From positions 972,616 through 1,036,615 of the forward strand of contig MU004186.1 in assembly GCA_010093605.1 (NCBI GenBank): DNA of 64,000 bases, read 5' to 3'. The position numbers and the translations under genes are program-made. The notes beneath the pieces are model-generated. The model saw nothing but the letters and a program-made list of their open reading frames with translations, was not told where the DNA came from and ran no database searches. How positions within the stretch are numbered: the stretch's first letter is position 1; every line of letters starts with the position of its first letter. Source of the stretch: Lophium mytilinum. Its lineage: Eukaryota > Ascomycota > Dothideomycetes > Mytilinidiales > Mytilinidiaceae. Below are positions 44,832 to 55,209 of this stretch, in pieces.

Positions 44832-46084
44832 ATGGCATCCTTTCTCGGTTCCACACAGGGGCCTGCTACGGCCTCGCACACCGTGCTGGGTGCACAGTCT
44901 CGCATCAACTACGATGCGATAAAGCAACTCCTGGTCACCAAGAAGGATAACGGAGAGTGGGAGACGATGGTTCTTCTTGACAGCACCGAGACGCAGTCTG
45001 ACGAGAATCGACTCTGCCACCAGCCGGCTACAAAGCTTCATAAGCTTGTATGCGGACACTGGGTCTTCACCAAGGAGCCCGAAAAATGCGCCCCAAATTG
45101 CCTGGTCGTCAATGTATGTATACAGTTCTACTATCATTGGGTTAATTTATCAAACACTCACATCATTAGACCGGCAAGGTTCCTACTACCGCCTCCCTGG
45201 CCCCTGATTTCGGCTGCCGTCTCTGCGAGCGTCGCAACAACACGAACGACCCCTCGATTCTACAAGATCCAACGAGCTGGCCTGAACTTCTGTTGGAGAA
45301 GTATCATCTCAACGTCTTTACCGAAGCCTCCAGTCTTGGTAGCCGCGCCTGCATGATCGTCTACCTCGCAGTGGACGGCACATTGATTCCATGCGTGGAC
45401 AATGTGGACGCAGCGGTGATACGCGTCCTGATGAGCAAGCATGATGACCGCGGCAACCTCGTCATGCTCCAAGCCCGGCCAGACGTCTTGTCTCTTTTGA
45501 ACAGCCAGCGTACTACCACTTCTTCTTCCACTACCAATCAGGCCCCTGGTATGGCCTCGGACGATCCACTCCTACGCAACGTCCCCACAGGTCCTAGGTC
45601 TCGCAGTGGAACCACAAGCTATACAGCAACTCGTCCGAGAGCGTCCACCGGCTCCAGCATGAAGGCCAGCTTCACCGGCTCCCAGACCACACCGACTAAA
45701 ACTAAGGCTATGAGGAGCCCACATACGTCCCCCACGACCGCCAAGAGAGGAAAAGATCTCACGGGTCCGAAGCGTGGACAAGGTGTCACGAAGTCACCAA
45801 CCAGCATGAAGACCCACAGGGGTAGCCAGAAGACACGTGGGCTCGAGAGAGGCTTGGGTGCCCGCGGAGAGGGGCAGTACAGCATGAAGGGCAGTCAGAG
45901 GCACAGCCGTGGTGGCGACGAAATGGAAGTTGGCGAGGGCTTGCCGTACGGAGACGAGGGTGTAAAGTATATCGAGGGCGAAGAGGAAGGGGAAATGATA
46001 CCCCAAGGAACGGTAGAGGAGGAAAAGGAGCGTAAGAAGCTCCGGGAGACTGAGAAGATCTTTGGCAATATGGCCTTGGATTAG
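44832..46084 (+). CDS. Unknown protein, Cys-containing N-terminus, basic repeat-like middle
   Basis: Two exons joined over an intron at 45114-45169 (GTATGT..ATTAG) give 398 residues from the ATG at 44832. The N-terminal 150 residues contain a CGHWVFTKEPEKCAPNC cluster and a CRLCERR pair, spaced like possible zinc ligands. The middle, about residues 215-340, is Ser/Thr/Arg/Lys/Gly-rich and probably disordered. The acidic C-terminus carries the GEGLPYGDEG and EEEKERKKLRE motifs also found in the fragment at 43732. I do not recognise the family. Frame and splice phases are clean. Confidence 0.65.
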
Positions 46085-46419
46085 TCTGGTAAAAGCTGGC
46101 GGGAAGGGCTGCTTGGTCTGCTGCAAGTGTGGTGGTTGCGTGGCTTTGGTATACAAAAGGGGAGATCAGGACAGTGGAGGGGGTAGACGGGTTGCGAAGA
46201 TTCAGAAGATAAACTATCAGAAATGCTAAATACAAAGAAGACACGGGACGTCTCAACCTGTGCCCCATCGCGTGAAGACATGATGAACAGTATTGAAATC
46301 GTATCGGTGGCGTATGAGTTTTGACTATCCTAGCGCGACTGTGGAGTCCCTCAGGACCATCTCCATCGGGCGAGCGTAGGATGTAAGTTATTTTCGGCGT
46401 GGAAGTAGCACGATTATAC

Positions 46420-46538
46420 TGCCTCATTAGGGGACGATTAAAGGACCTAGCGCTGATGAGTCATTCCGCGTTGGCACAATTTAAACCTTTATATTGCCTT
46501 AGCAGGACCGACTAAAGTGCGTAGCGCTGATGAGTCAT
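46420..46538 (+). repeat. Two direct repeats ending in TGAGTCA
   Basis: 46420-46464 and 46494-46538 are diverged copies of a 45-base unit, best conserved in AGCGCTGATGAGTCAT. TGAGTCA is the palindromic core bound by Gcn4/CpcA-type bZIP factors. A further half-like ACTCA word follows at about 46551. They lie in the convergent spacer between two genes, so a regulatory role is unsure. Confidence 0.5.
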
Positions 46539-46674
46539 CGTTTCAGTAGCGACTCATAGTACGAATCACACAGTACGCTAGTAATCATCTTTCGCAGATT
46601 ATCTGGGAAGCATATGATAGCCGGCAGTCCGCGGAGTACATGAGTAGGAAATGACGGTAGGTTGCCTGCCAGCA

Positions 46675-47043
46675 TCAATTCCCCGGCAAGTCAACGACCC
46701 CACTCGTATACTCCATCTGGAGTGCTTTCCGCTTCCGGGGTGCGACAGTCGCAGCTTTTGCGCTGATAGCCCTTGAAATTTCCAACATAGACGGCCTGTT
46801 TATCCGCGCAGCTTCTTCCAATTTCCGCTGTTGCTGCACATGTTCTTGATACTGCTCCCATTCTTTCTGAGCCTGGCCCCGGCGGACTTCATCCTCCCTG
46901 TCTCTCTTCTCCCTCGCAGCACGAGCGACATTGTCTTTTCGCACTTGCTCCAGCCTCTCTTCTTCCGCTCTCCTTGACCTCTCCGCTCGCTCGTGCTCGG
47001 CTCTCGCCTTGTGCTCCTCATCCTGTCGTGTCAACTCTGCCCG
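46675..47043 (-). CDS. Highly charged coiled-coil protein, 5' end unresolved
   Basis: The frame from the AG acceptor at 47044 to the stop at 46675 encodes about 122 residues, mostly Arg, Glu, Lys, Ala and Gln in heptad-like order (for example RREDRERDE-type runs), predicting one long helix. The C-terminus becomes ordinary (ALQMEYTSGVVDLPGN). No ATG starts the frame. A 37-base GT..AG stretch (47080-47044) could be an intron leading to an upstream exon, but I found no ATG there. It may be a 3' gene remnant. Confidence 0.4.
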   Translation of the reverse strand, partial: RAELTRQDEEHKARAEHERAERSRRAEEERLEQVRKDNVARAAREKRDREDEVRRGQAQKEWEQYQEHVQQQRKLEEAARINRPSMLEISRAISAKAATVAPRKRKALQMEYTSGVVDLPGN

Positions 47044-48609
47044 CTGATCAGACGCGTCCTACTAGTTGGCCCAAGCTTACTCTTTCACGAGCAGGCTAGA
47101 GAACTAAAGAACACTAAGACGGAGTTAAGTTGAATGCTATGATGCCTTGGGCTTGCTCAGTGAAACATGGATGGATTTCGTAGGGATGACTTGTGACGTG
47201 AAGGTACCTAGGTATAATGGCACGTGATCGAAACCAGAATGAACTGGTCTTATGTCGATATAGTGATGGCCAAACCGATATATGTTCCTACAATCAGCAA
47301 TGTAAGTTCCTCTGCTTGTGTGCCTCTATGCTATCTTTAAGTTGGGGTGCGTGTACTACTACTACTATTTATATCTCGCACGTGACACCCCACTCTACTT
47401 CAACGACTCACGGCTTCACTCCGAACTCTTCCATCAACCACCCTCGAAAATTCTTCTGTTACTCTTCAATGATATATGGCTCTGCTAAGTTGGCTGCTGG
47501 GCACATTGATGCGCACTTTCTTCAAGCAATTTCTTTTTAAGTTACCTGTTCCTTTCTAGCTTGCAAGAACAGGATCACAGCCTTCCCCTGATACCAAAAG
47601 ATGGCATACCATCAATTGTTTCAATCCAGCATTTTCGTTATCACTCCGCATGACTTTGAGCCTAGACATTAGCAAGTACTTCAGCTAGTAAGCGGCTTGG
47701 GAGATATTCATCTAGCTCGGAGATGCCCGAACCTGTATTCTACTATCTATGCCCAGTCTCGGGAACCCCAGAGTCGAAAAGTCAGAAAGCGAATCACTAC
47801 ACTTGCGGCCGAATGCTCCGGTCCATACCTTTACGTCCATTTCGTGATCGGTTCTCGGCTTGATGATCCCAAAAACCGTCGGATGAAACCCTTGGCATCC
47901 CCGCGCCGCATCCTTGGAGTATTTGATAGAGGGCTTGGCAGCATACTCTTGCGGACAACTTCGCACGATAACGGCCTGGGAAGCCGACGACTTTCTCTAC
48001 TTTATCCCCTTTGATCGTCTTCATGCACCCCACTTCAGATCATGACTTGTCTCTTTGATAACGGCTTGTCACCTCGATGAGCAACCAGTTGACCTTCCTC
48101 TTACGTAGGGATGCCCAGCTCAAGCAAACCAAGCCTCTTCCGACTCCACGGTTGATGGGATGCCTTATAAGGGCATTTTCGCTTGCTAATAGTAGCAGAG
48201 AACAGGCACCTGGTTACGTCACATGCTTGCCAAACGAGCAAGACGAGGACCCCATGGCCTACGGCGAACTCCCACGTCCCTCCCACGTTTATAATGGGTC
48301 CAACAGCTCGATCGAAGTAACGAGGAATGTTCCAAGCGGCGTCGCGTCTTAGCATAGTAGAGTAGCGTAGCCAAAAGGCACGACAAACCGGCCTTTCCCC
48401 CGATTCCTATCTAACTTCCATTAGATTGCTTCCTATCCGCTTATCATGTCGGCCAAGTACAACCAGACGAGCTGGTTCACTAGGTGGAGTGTATTCCTCA
48501 AACCTAGGGAGGATCAATCAGCTGTGCACGACTACCGAGACTATAAAGCTGCCCCGGTCTGCTCCTATCATTTCTCCTCTCTCCAGGCACTTTGAACACA
48601 TCATCAATC
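47044..48609. other. Long intergenic region, nothing recognised
   Basis: 1.5 kb with only short, motif-free frames on both strands. A CTATAAAG stretch at about 48541-48548 could be the TATA element of the amine oxidase gene. Confidence 0.45.
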
Positions 48610-51025
48610 ATGCTTCTCCAATGCCTTACGCTGGTCACTCTTGGACTTGGTCTTGTGGCCAGTTCTGCCCTTCCACCTCTGGGGTACGAACGGAGACTGC
48701 TACGTAGCGCGTTCGACAAGCGTACAAATGACTCCACCACGAAGGCATGTCCGTCCACTGAAGCGCCTGCCACCTTTGCACCTAAGGAGAACATATGGGC
48801 GCCAATTTCCGCCGACGACAATCTCGCTGTCTGGAACCTACTTCACGATTCTGCGTCTGGCTTGAACCTCACTTTGCCTGATGATGCCGTCCTGACTAAC
48901 AATTACGTTTCGTGGATCGATACCCTCCATACCAACAAGTCAGATGCAATCCCATACTTGGACGGCGATGGCCCCGCTCCTCCAAAGTACGCCCGAGCCA
49001 TCATCTTTGAGGGAGGCAAAGAGGTGCCAGTGTCGCAGGAGTACATGATAGGCCCCCTACCAGTTGGACCAGAGTCCACAATAGAGAAGCTTGATTACAT
49101 GTACAATGGAGGGATGGGAGGTGCCGTTCCATTCAACGGACGATACTTCGATTCCCAGCGCTCGGCTGCAACGGAGCCCCTCATCGTGTTGGTCATGACG
49201 GAGCTTGCAGACATCACCTCAGCACTATTTCAAGGCGCTGTGTACTACGGTTCTTCTGACGAGCGGACCAATCTTTCGTTAACATCGGGTACGCCAGCAT
49301 CCTACGATGGCACGCAGGCATTCCGCAATATCATGTTCCGCTTTCCTGGCCCGACTACGTACATGACCCCAATTGACTTCTTCTTGCTGATTGACTGTAC
49401 TGGGACGGACAGCTCGCTTTATTTTTTGAAGGGGATTGTCACGAACGAGCGCTTTTTCAAGACGACAGAAGAGCTCCGAGCAGCTTTTGAAGCAGGGGAG
49501 CTTGGGTATGACTACGACCAGACACTGGACGCCGACTGGGCTCTAGTGGATTACAAGCCCGAACTTGGTGTCCGAGCGCTTGAAGAACGCTTTGCTCCTA
49601 GCAGCTTGGAGCTTGGTGGGAAACGCTACAAGCTGGACAAAGAAAGAAAGTACATTGAGTACATGGGATGGAGTTTCTACCTTAGTTTCACGCGTACGCT
49701 TGGAATCATGTTCTACGACATCAAGTTCAAGGGCGAGCGTATTCTCTACGAGCTCTCACTCCAGGAAGCAACCGCTCAGTATGGTGGTTTTCAGCCAAAG
49801 GCCGCGGGTACAGTGTATCATGACACATACTACAGCCTTGGCACCGACATGGGCGTGCTCGTAGAAGGTTTTGACTGCCCTTTCGGTAGTACGCTCTGGA
49901 ACGTTACTTATCACGAGGCCAACACGACTGTCGTCAATCCTGAAGCCATCTGCATTTTTGAAGCTGACTCCGGATTTCCCCTCTCCCGCCATCGCACTGG
50001 GGGCGGTGATAGCGAATACGGCTTCCAGAACCTAGGTATGAACCATTTCGCTCATTCAAAATTATCGTATTTATGTAACTCAACTACCTAGGTACCGTCA
50101 AAGGCGCGCAGCTGACAGTTCGCGCCGTTGCAACTGTCGGTAATTACGACTACATGTTCGACTACAGCTTCCACGTTGACGGCTCACTCGAGACGATTGT
50201 CCGGGCAAGCGGATATCTCCAGTCCAGCTTCTACTTCGCCGACCAAGGCAAATGGGGCCCCCGCATCCAAGCCGGCACGCAAGGATCCCTGCATTCACAC
50301 ATCTTGACCTACAAGGCCGACTTCGACATCGTAAACTCTTCTAACAGCCTTGAAGTTTCCGACCTCGTAGTCGTCAATCAAACCCAACCATGGTTCCCTG
50401 AGCTCGGCTCCTTCGCCCAGATGGAGTTAAACATCAGCACGATGACTGAGGAGCAGCAATTCAACTGGACCCCAAACAACCAAGCCATGTACTGCGTGAT
50501 CAACAAAAACGAGACGAACAAGTGGGGTCAAGCCCGCGGCTACCGCATCGTCCCCGGCCGCTCAATATTCATCTCCCCATCCTCAACTCGCCCTTTAGCG
50601 CGCACCAGACACCGTTCTCGAAATCGCATCTTGCGGTCACTCGCCAGCATGATAACGAACCCTATGCCAACAGCGTCCAGAACATCAACATGCCATTCAA
50701 GCCACAGCAGGACTTTTTGAAGTTCTTTGACGGGGAGAGTATTGAGCAGGAGGATATCGTGGTGTGGTTTAATCTTGGAATGCATCATTTCACGCGTGCG
50801 GAGGACGTGCCTGTCACGCTGTATACGGAGGCGTTTTCAAGTATCACGTTCAGCCCGCAGAATTTCTTTGATCGGGCGCAGGATGGAGATTTGCGGAATC
50901 GGAGGTGGGTTGTGCCGAATGAGGAGGGAGAGTTAGAGTATGATGCGTATGGTGTTGAGCTCCCGACGTGTGAGGTCACTTTTGAGGAGCCCGTGGATGA
51001 GATCCTTACTGTGCAGGAGACCTAG
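48610..51025 (+). pseudogene. Copper amine oxidase gene, one base short
   Basis: From the ATG at 48610 a signal peptide (MLLQCLTLVTLGLGLVASS) leads into a copper/topaquinone amine oxidase. The intron is at 50036-50091. The cofactor motif VGNYDYMF carries the Tyr that becomes topaquinone (about residue 494), and the copper-ligand pair HSH follows near 543-545. A third ligand region reads LGMHHFTRAEDVP. These enzymes oxidise primary amines to aldehydes plus ammonia and hydrogen peroxide. The total exon length is one base short. After VPGRS at about 50564 the frame jumps to the one encoding IHLPILNSPF through LTVQET, with no intron possible in between. Without the lost base it would be 786 residues. 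Recent inactivation or a sequencing error are both possible. Confidence 0.85.
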
Positions 51026-51271
51026 AGGCCGTGAAGTGGACACCGCTCAGGAGGCTACAGCTGCGTCGTGGAGGTACGAAAGAAACGCTAGACTTCGTCG
51101 GTAAAGTCTTTCATTTCGTATTTAGGCAGGGTTGACGCAGTATACGAAAGATGATAACGACTAGCAATAACGATAAACATGATGGTTCGGTTAAGGAACT
51201 CGCTATTGAATTCTTATATGCATGTCAAAAAAATGTTGGCGACGTTCATTCCCTCGCCAGATCAGCTCCAC

Positions 51272-52138
51272 TCAGCAATACGGCAAATCCAGATTCAAAC
51301 AACTCCCTGCAATAAACTCCTGGCCTATTTGCGGCTGATCCAGCTCGTAGACTTGTGCGGAAGGGTCCAGGATTCGATCGATCACGTGAACGATACCCTG
51401 CTTTAGGTTAGCCGATCCTTCAAGTACCATCGATGTATAAACTTGCACTAGTCACTGGAATATTCCCTTCGACAACTTTGGCGATATTATTAAGCGTAAG
51501 CGTGCCAGAGACAGATTGCGTGGAGATGTAGAGGTAGCTGCCGGTCTGAATAATGATGAGTGGTCAGCTCGACGTTTCCCAAGGATGATGGGGGTACAGG
51601 GAAAACAAACCTGGATCCGAGTCAACGTGCTATTGAAGTTTGACGTAGTGAGAGCTGAATTGGGGATATAGTGATGGTTCAGCAGATTCCCGAGCCACAT
51701 TTTCCCTTTCCTGATCACGTGACTTGATTAGCTTATTTGATATCTAAAGATTCTACCCGGGATAGACATAGTGCTTACGGCGTAGAAGCGTAGGTCTCGT
51801 AGTACTGCCCTGTGTGGTTGAAGGCCTCATTGCTTGGAGCGAAATACGTAAAAGGCCATGTTGGAGCTGTGTCGAATGCTTTGTCGAAACCTGAGATCGT
51901 TAAGAAATGAGATAGGCTACGATTCAGCTTGACTGTTTCTACCGGCAGGTATCTGAATTGTGTCTGCTAGTTGGCTGAGCTCCGGTCGAGACTTGATCAG
52001 ATCTAGAAGTGTGGTCACTCCAGAAGGCTTAGCGGCCGTGTAGAGACCTGGAGGGTCTGGGACATAGCTTAATGGGTCTCTTGCGATGACAGCGGTGATA
52101 CAAACGGGTAGGAAAAGAAGGGCTGATATGAGCTTCAT
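51272..52138 (-). CDS. Secreted fasciclin (FAS1) domain protein
   Basis: Five exons from the ATG at 52138. Introns are 51942-51891, 51778-51711, 51610-51546 and most likely 51455-51398 (branch GGCTAACC, acceptor AAGCAG). With the last intron the frame closes at 207 residues; without it there is a one-base clash. A signal peptide (MKLISALLFLPVCITAVIA) precedes a FAS1 domain. The first half shows FTYFAPSNEAFNH, the H1-type motif. LLNHHYIP is in the middle and GIVHVIDRIL is the H2-type motif near the end. FAS1 proteins act in adhesion and cell-wall association. No GPI-signal tail is visible; the protein ends shortly after a Cys-containing segment. Confidence 0.75.
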
Positions 52139-52527
52139 GGTGCTACTAATTTGAACGATGAATACGGACCAAATGGAGAGTAAAAAGAGACCGCAGAATT
52201 ATACCAGAAGTCACGGATCCACACTGACTCCTTCCATAAACAAGGAATCGATGTAACTCAAGCTTCCCCATATACTTAGCCTCCCGTCCCAGGGTTTATC
52301 TAATCTCCGTTGTGGAGCTACCCCGGACAGAGTCATGGGAAGCCCGAGGCTTCCTCCGCCTCCGGATACTCATCTCTCGTACTTTCAACCCCTGCAAAAA
52401 AGCGCGGGGTAATTCGAAGTGTACTGCAGGTACGCTTTCCAGCTGCGAATAAAGGTAAAGAGACCTGGAGCCGCAAAGACAACGAAACAGTGCCTGCCTC
52501 CCGCCATCACGTGACTAATCAGCAGTC
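52139..52527. other. Divergent promoter region FAS1/alpha-galactosidase
   Basis: 389 bases that must hold both promoters. A long open frame reads through it but lacks an ATG and motifs. Confidence 0.5.
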
Positions 52528-54048
52528 ATGCGATCACTTGCACATACCGTTACTCTCGCCCTGCTACGGGTGGGGCTTGTACATAGCCTCTCTGCCCAGA
52601 CTCCACAAATGGGTTGGAACAGGTTCGTCGAGTTCCAGTATTTTTCATCTTCACCCTGCTGATAGCATATGCAATAGCTGGAACACCTTCAAGACGAACT
52701 TCGATCAATCGACTCTACAGACAACCGCAGACCTCCTCGCTTCAACCGGTCTGAAAGATGCCGGCTACACCTACCTCATTATGGACGAAGGCTGGCAAGA
52801 TCTTGAGCGAGACAGCAGCGGACGCCAGCAGCCAAACTTGACAAAGCTCCCTGACGGCGTTCCAGGAATTGCGAAATACGTCCATGGGAAGGGACTGAAG
52901 CTTGGGATATACAGTGACGCTGGGTAAGCTTATATCCTACCTTGTTAGCATCTTCTTCCTCTTCTTCCTCTTCTTCCTCTTCTTCCTCTTCTTCCTCTTC
53001 TTCCTCTTCTTCCTCTTCTTACTCTTCTTCCTCTTCTTCCTCTTCTTCCTCTTCTTCCTCTTCTTCCTCTTCTTCCTCTTCTTAACCACCATTCATACAC
53101 ATTTAGGATCTACGACTGCGGCTTCTACCCCGGCAGCTACGGCAACGAAGAACTCGACGCCGCCACCTACGCCTCCTGGGGCGTCGACTACCTCAAAGAC
53201 GACAACTGCGGCGGCTTCTACGCCAACACCGAGAGCCCCTACACCCGCTTCGCAGTCATGCGCGACGCCCTAAAGACAAGCGGCCGCGAAATTTTCTGCT
53301 CGCTGTGCCAATGGGGCCACCAGTTCCCGTGGTACTGGGCAGACCTTGTGGGGCAGTCGTACCGGATGAGCGGGGACATCACGAGTATTTACAGTGATAC
53401 GGGGAAAGATTGTCCGGTGAGTGGGTTGATAGGAGTGTCCTGTAAACAGGTGAAGCGGTCGTGGCTAATCACGAAGTGGCAGTGCAAAACAGCTTATTGT
53501 CTAGACATGGGCTAGCGGGCTGCAGCGTCCTCACGATCATCCGGAAGATGCGCGAGCTGTCGCGGTTTCAGAAGAAGGGTGCGTGGGCCGATATGGACAT
53601 GCTAGAGATTGGGAACGGGAACATGACGCTGCGGCAGCAGCAGACGCATTTTTCGTTCTGGGCGGCGTTGAAGTCGCCGCTTATTATCGGCGCGGATGTG
53701 AGTAAGTTGGCAGCGGATAGTTTGAGTGTTTTGAAGAATGAGGAGATGATTGCGGTTAATCAGGACAGTGAGGGGGAGGCGATGCATTATCTGCCGGAGC
53801 TGAGCGTGGAGAAGCAGAGCCAGGTTTGGGCGGGAGCTTTGAGTCGGGGAAGGACGGTCGTGTTGGTGCTGAACGAGGGTAATGTTACTAGTGCTATTGA
53901 AGTAGAGCTGGCTAAAATCCCTGGATTGAATGCTTGGAAGTTGTATCAAGTTAGAGACGTATGGGGTGTGAAGAGCGTAAGGAACATTAAAGGGGTTGTG
54001 AATGTAACCGTGGAAGTGGATGAGACGAAAGTGTTGGTTTTTAGTTGA
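52528..54048 (+). pseudogene. GH27 alpha-galactosidase gene, one base short
   Basis: ATG at 52528 and a signal peptide (MRSLAHTVTLALLRVGLVHSLSA). Introns are at 52623-52677, 52924-53106 and 53417-53482. Motifs in order are TPQMGWNSWNTF, MDEGWQ, the nucleophile region YLKDDNCGGFY, RMSGDI with the acid/base Asp, and DMDMLEIGNGNMT. Glycoside hydrolase family 27 removes terminal alpha-galactose, for example from raffinose-type sugars or galactomannan. A base appears to be missing near 53514: the frame runs through CKTAYCLDMG into a TAG, while the following AGCSVLTIIRKM continues in the next frame. Total exon length is one base short of 406 codons. Apart from this the protein looks complete. Confidence 0.85.
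52951..53083 (+). repeat. 9-bp polypyrimidine minisatellite inside an intron
   Basis: About 15 copies of TCTTCTTCC with one substituted unit (TTCTTACTC) fill the middle of intron 2 of the alpha-galactosidase gene. They expand it to 183 bases, while other introns here are mostly 50-65. The tract lies upstream of the normal-looking end CACATTTAG. Confidence 0.95.
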
Positions 54049-54082
54049 AGAAATAGATCAGATAAATAAGATATCGTTCACT

Positions 54083-54773
54083 TCAACCGTAGCCTGAGAA
54101 GACATTGACCCGTGTTATGTCTGCAAGGAGATCTGCGCAACGGATCCAGCTTGACACGGCATTTCGGAAGTCTGTGTCGAAGCTATTTGATGACCAGAGC
54201 ATCTTCAGATAATCAGGTTGCGGCCAACGCAATCCCTGGATTTCATGTGGCAGAGAAAAGGCCAATTCTCTGTGATCAGATTCGAGCGAGGTTCCGAGCC
54301 ACACATGAACAGTGTCGGCTCTCCGATATTCTGGATGGTTTGCATCCGTCTAACTTGCCGATTGCGCTCTTGAATATCCTGCTGATTGATAAATAGGGCG
54401 TCAATCCACCATAGATTCCTTGGGCCCTCATCGATCACATGCTGAAGGTGTCAAAGTGTCTAAGAGACGTTCTTTCTAATGTCTCCGCTCTATTCCGTTG
54501 ATCACAATATGCTCTGACTCGGCTTGATCTCCCCATGCCGTAAGACAGAGCATCTTACTTCAAACAGTTATCTAGTGACACCATGATGAGGTTGTCTGTC
54601 AATTTTGCGCAGTCCTCATCGGATTTAACGATCTCTACGACTCCGATCTCGTTCTTTTCGGGGTTCGATGACTGGTACGGCGAGCCTGGCCATATGTTGC
54701 GATCTTGACGGTCGGAGTGGACGGCATCCGGGCTGTGCTTAAAAGGCTTTAGGAATGGGAGCTCTGTTGGCAT
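54083..54773 (-). pseudogene. HET-domain (heterokaryon incompatibility) gene relic
   Basis: Read on the minus strand, DALSYG is followed one frame on by WGDQAESEHIVINGIE. Then LWWIDALFINQQDIQERN and QVRRM appear. These are the three landmark motifs of the fungal HET domain (YxALSYxWG, LWIDxxCINQ and ERxxQVxxM). A stop precedes the first motif, at least one frameshift lies inside it, and another stop lies between motifs. The frame from an ATG at 54773 supplies a plausible N-terminus. After about 54083 nothing further of the gene is seen. It is a dead fragment; intact HET proteins trigger cell death on non-self fusion. Confidence 0.7.
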
Positions 54774-55209
54774 CGTATGATGACAATGGCACGCCCATGA
54801 CTTTTTTCGCGATTACTGATGATTGTCAGAAGTGGATGTCGGAGTCCTCCGGAGATGCGAATACGACGTTGGCCAGCGATCTAGCCTAATTGGGAAAATC
54901 ACATGACAAAAGAGAGAGATGGGCGTTGCTTTGCCTGGCTGGAGGAATTCGGTCATGTCTCTTGATAAACATAATATGTAGCTGCTGTCGCAAAACTGTG
55001 TTATTTTCATTCATTAATGTTCTGACACGGTGAATTTAAAAGCGGTTAGAAGATAAGTATGACCTCATACGAAACCTCGTCGGACCTAAGGCTTCCCCGC
55101 ACACCGCAATGGAAGCCAGCCTCCCTCCATCCTTTCCTCAATTAGAAGTTTACAAGTAGTAGAGAGCGTAGATTGGTAAAAAGTAACGTCAACCTCTGTT
55201 GCTCTACTT
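54774..55209. other. Intergenic, nothing recognised
   Basis: 436 bases between the HET relic and the permease stop. Confidence 0.5.

Noticed and set aside
51398-51455. Frameshift in the FAS1 gene near its last motif
   Set aside because: A 58-base intron with a good branch site and acceptor restores the frame, so I prefer splicing over a mutation.
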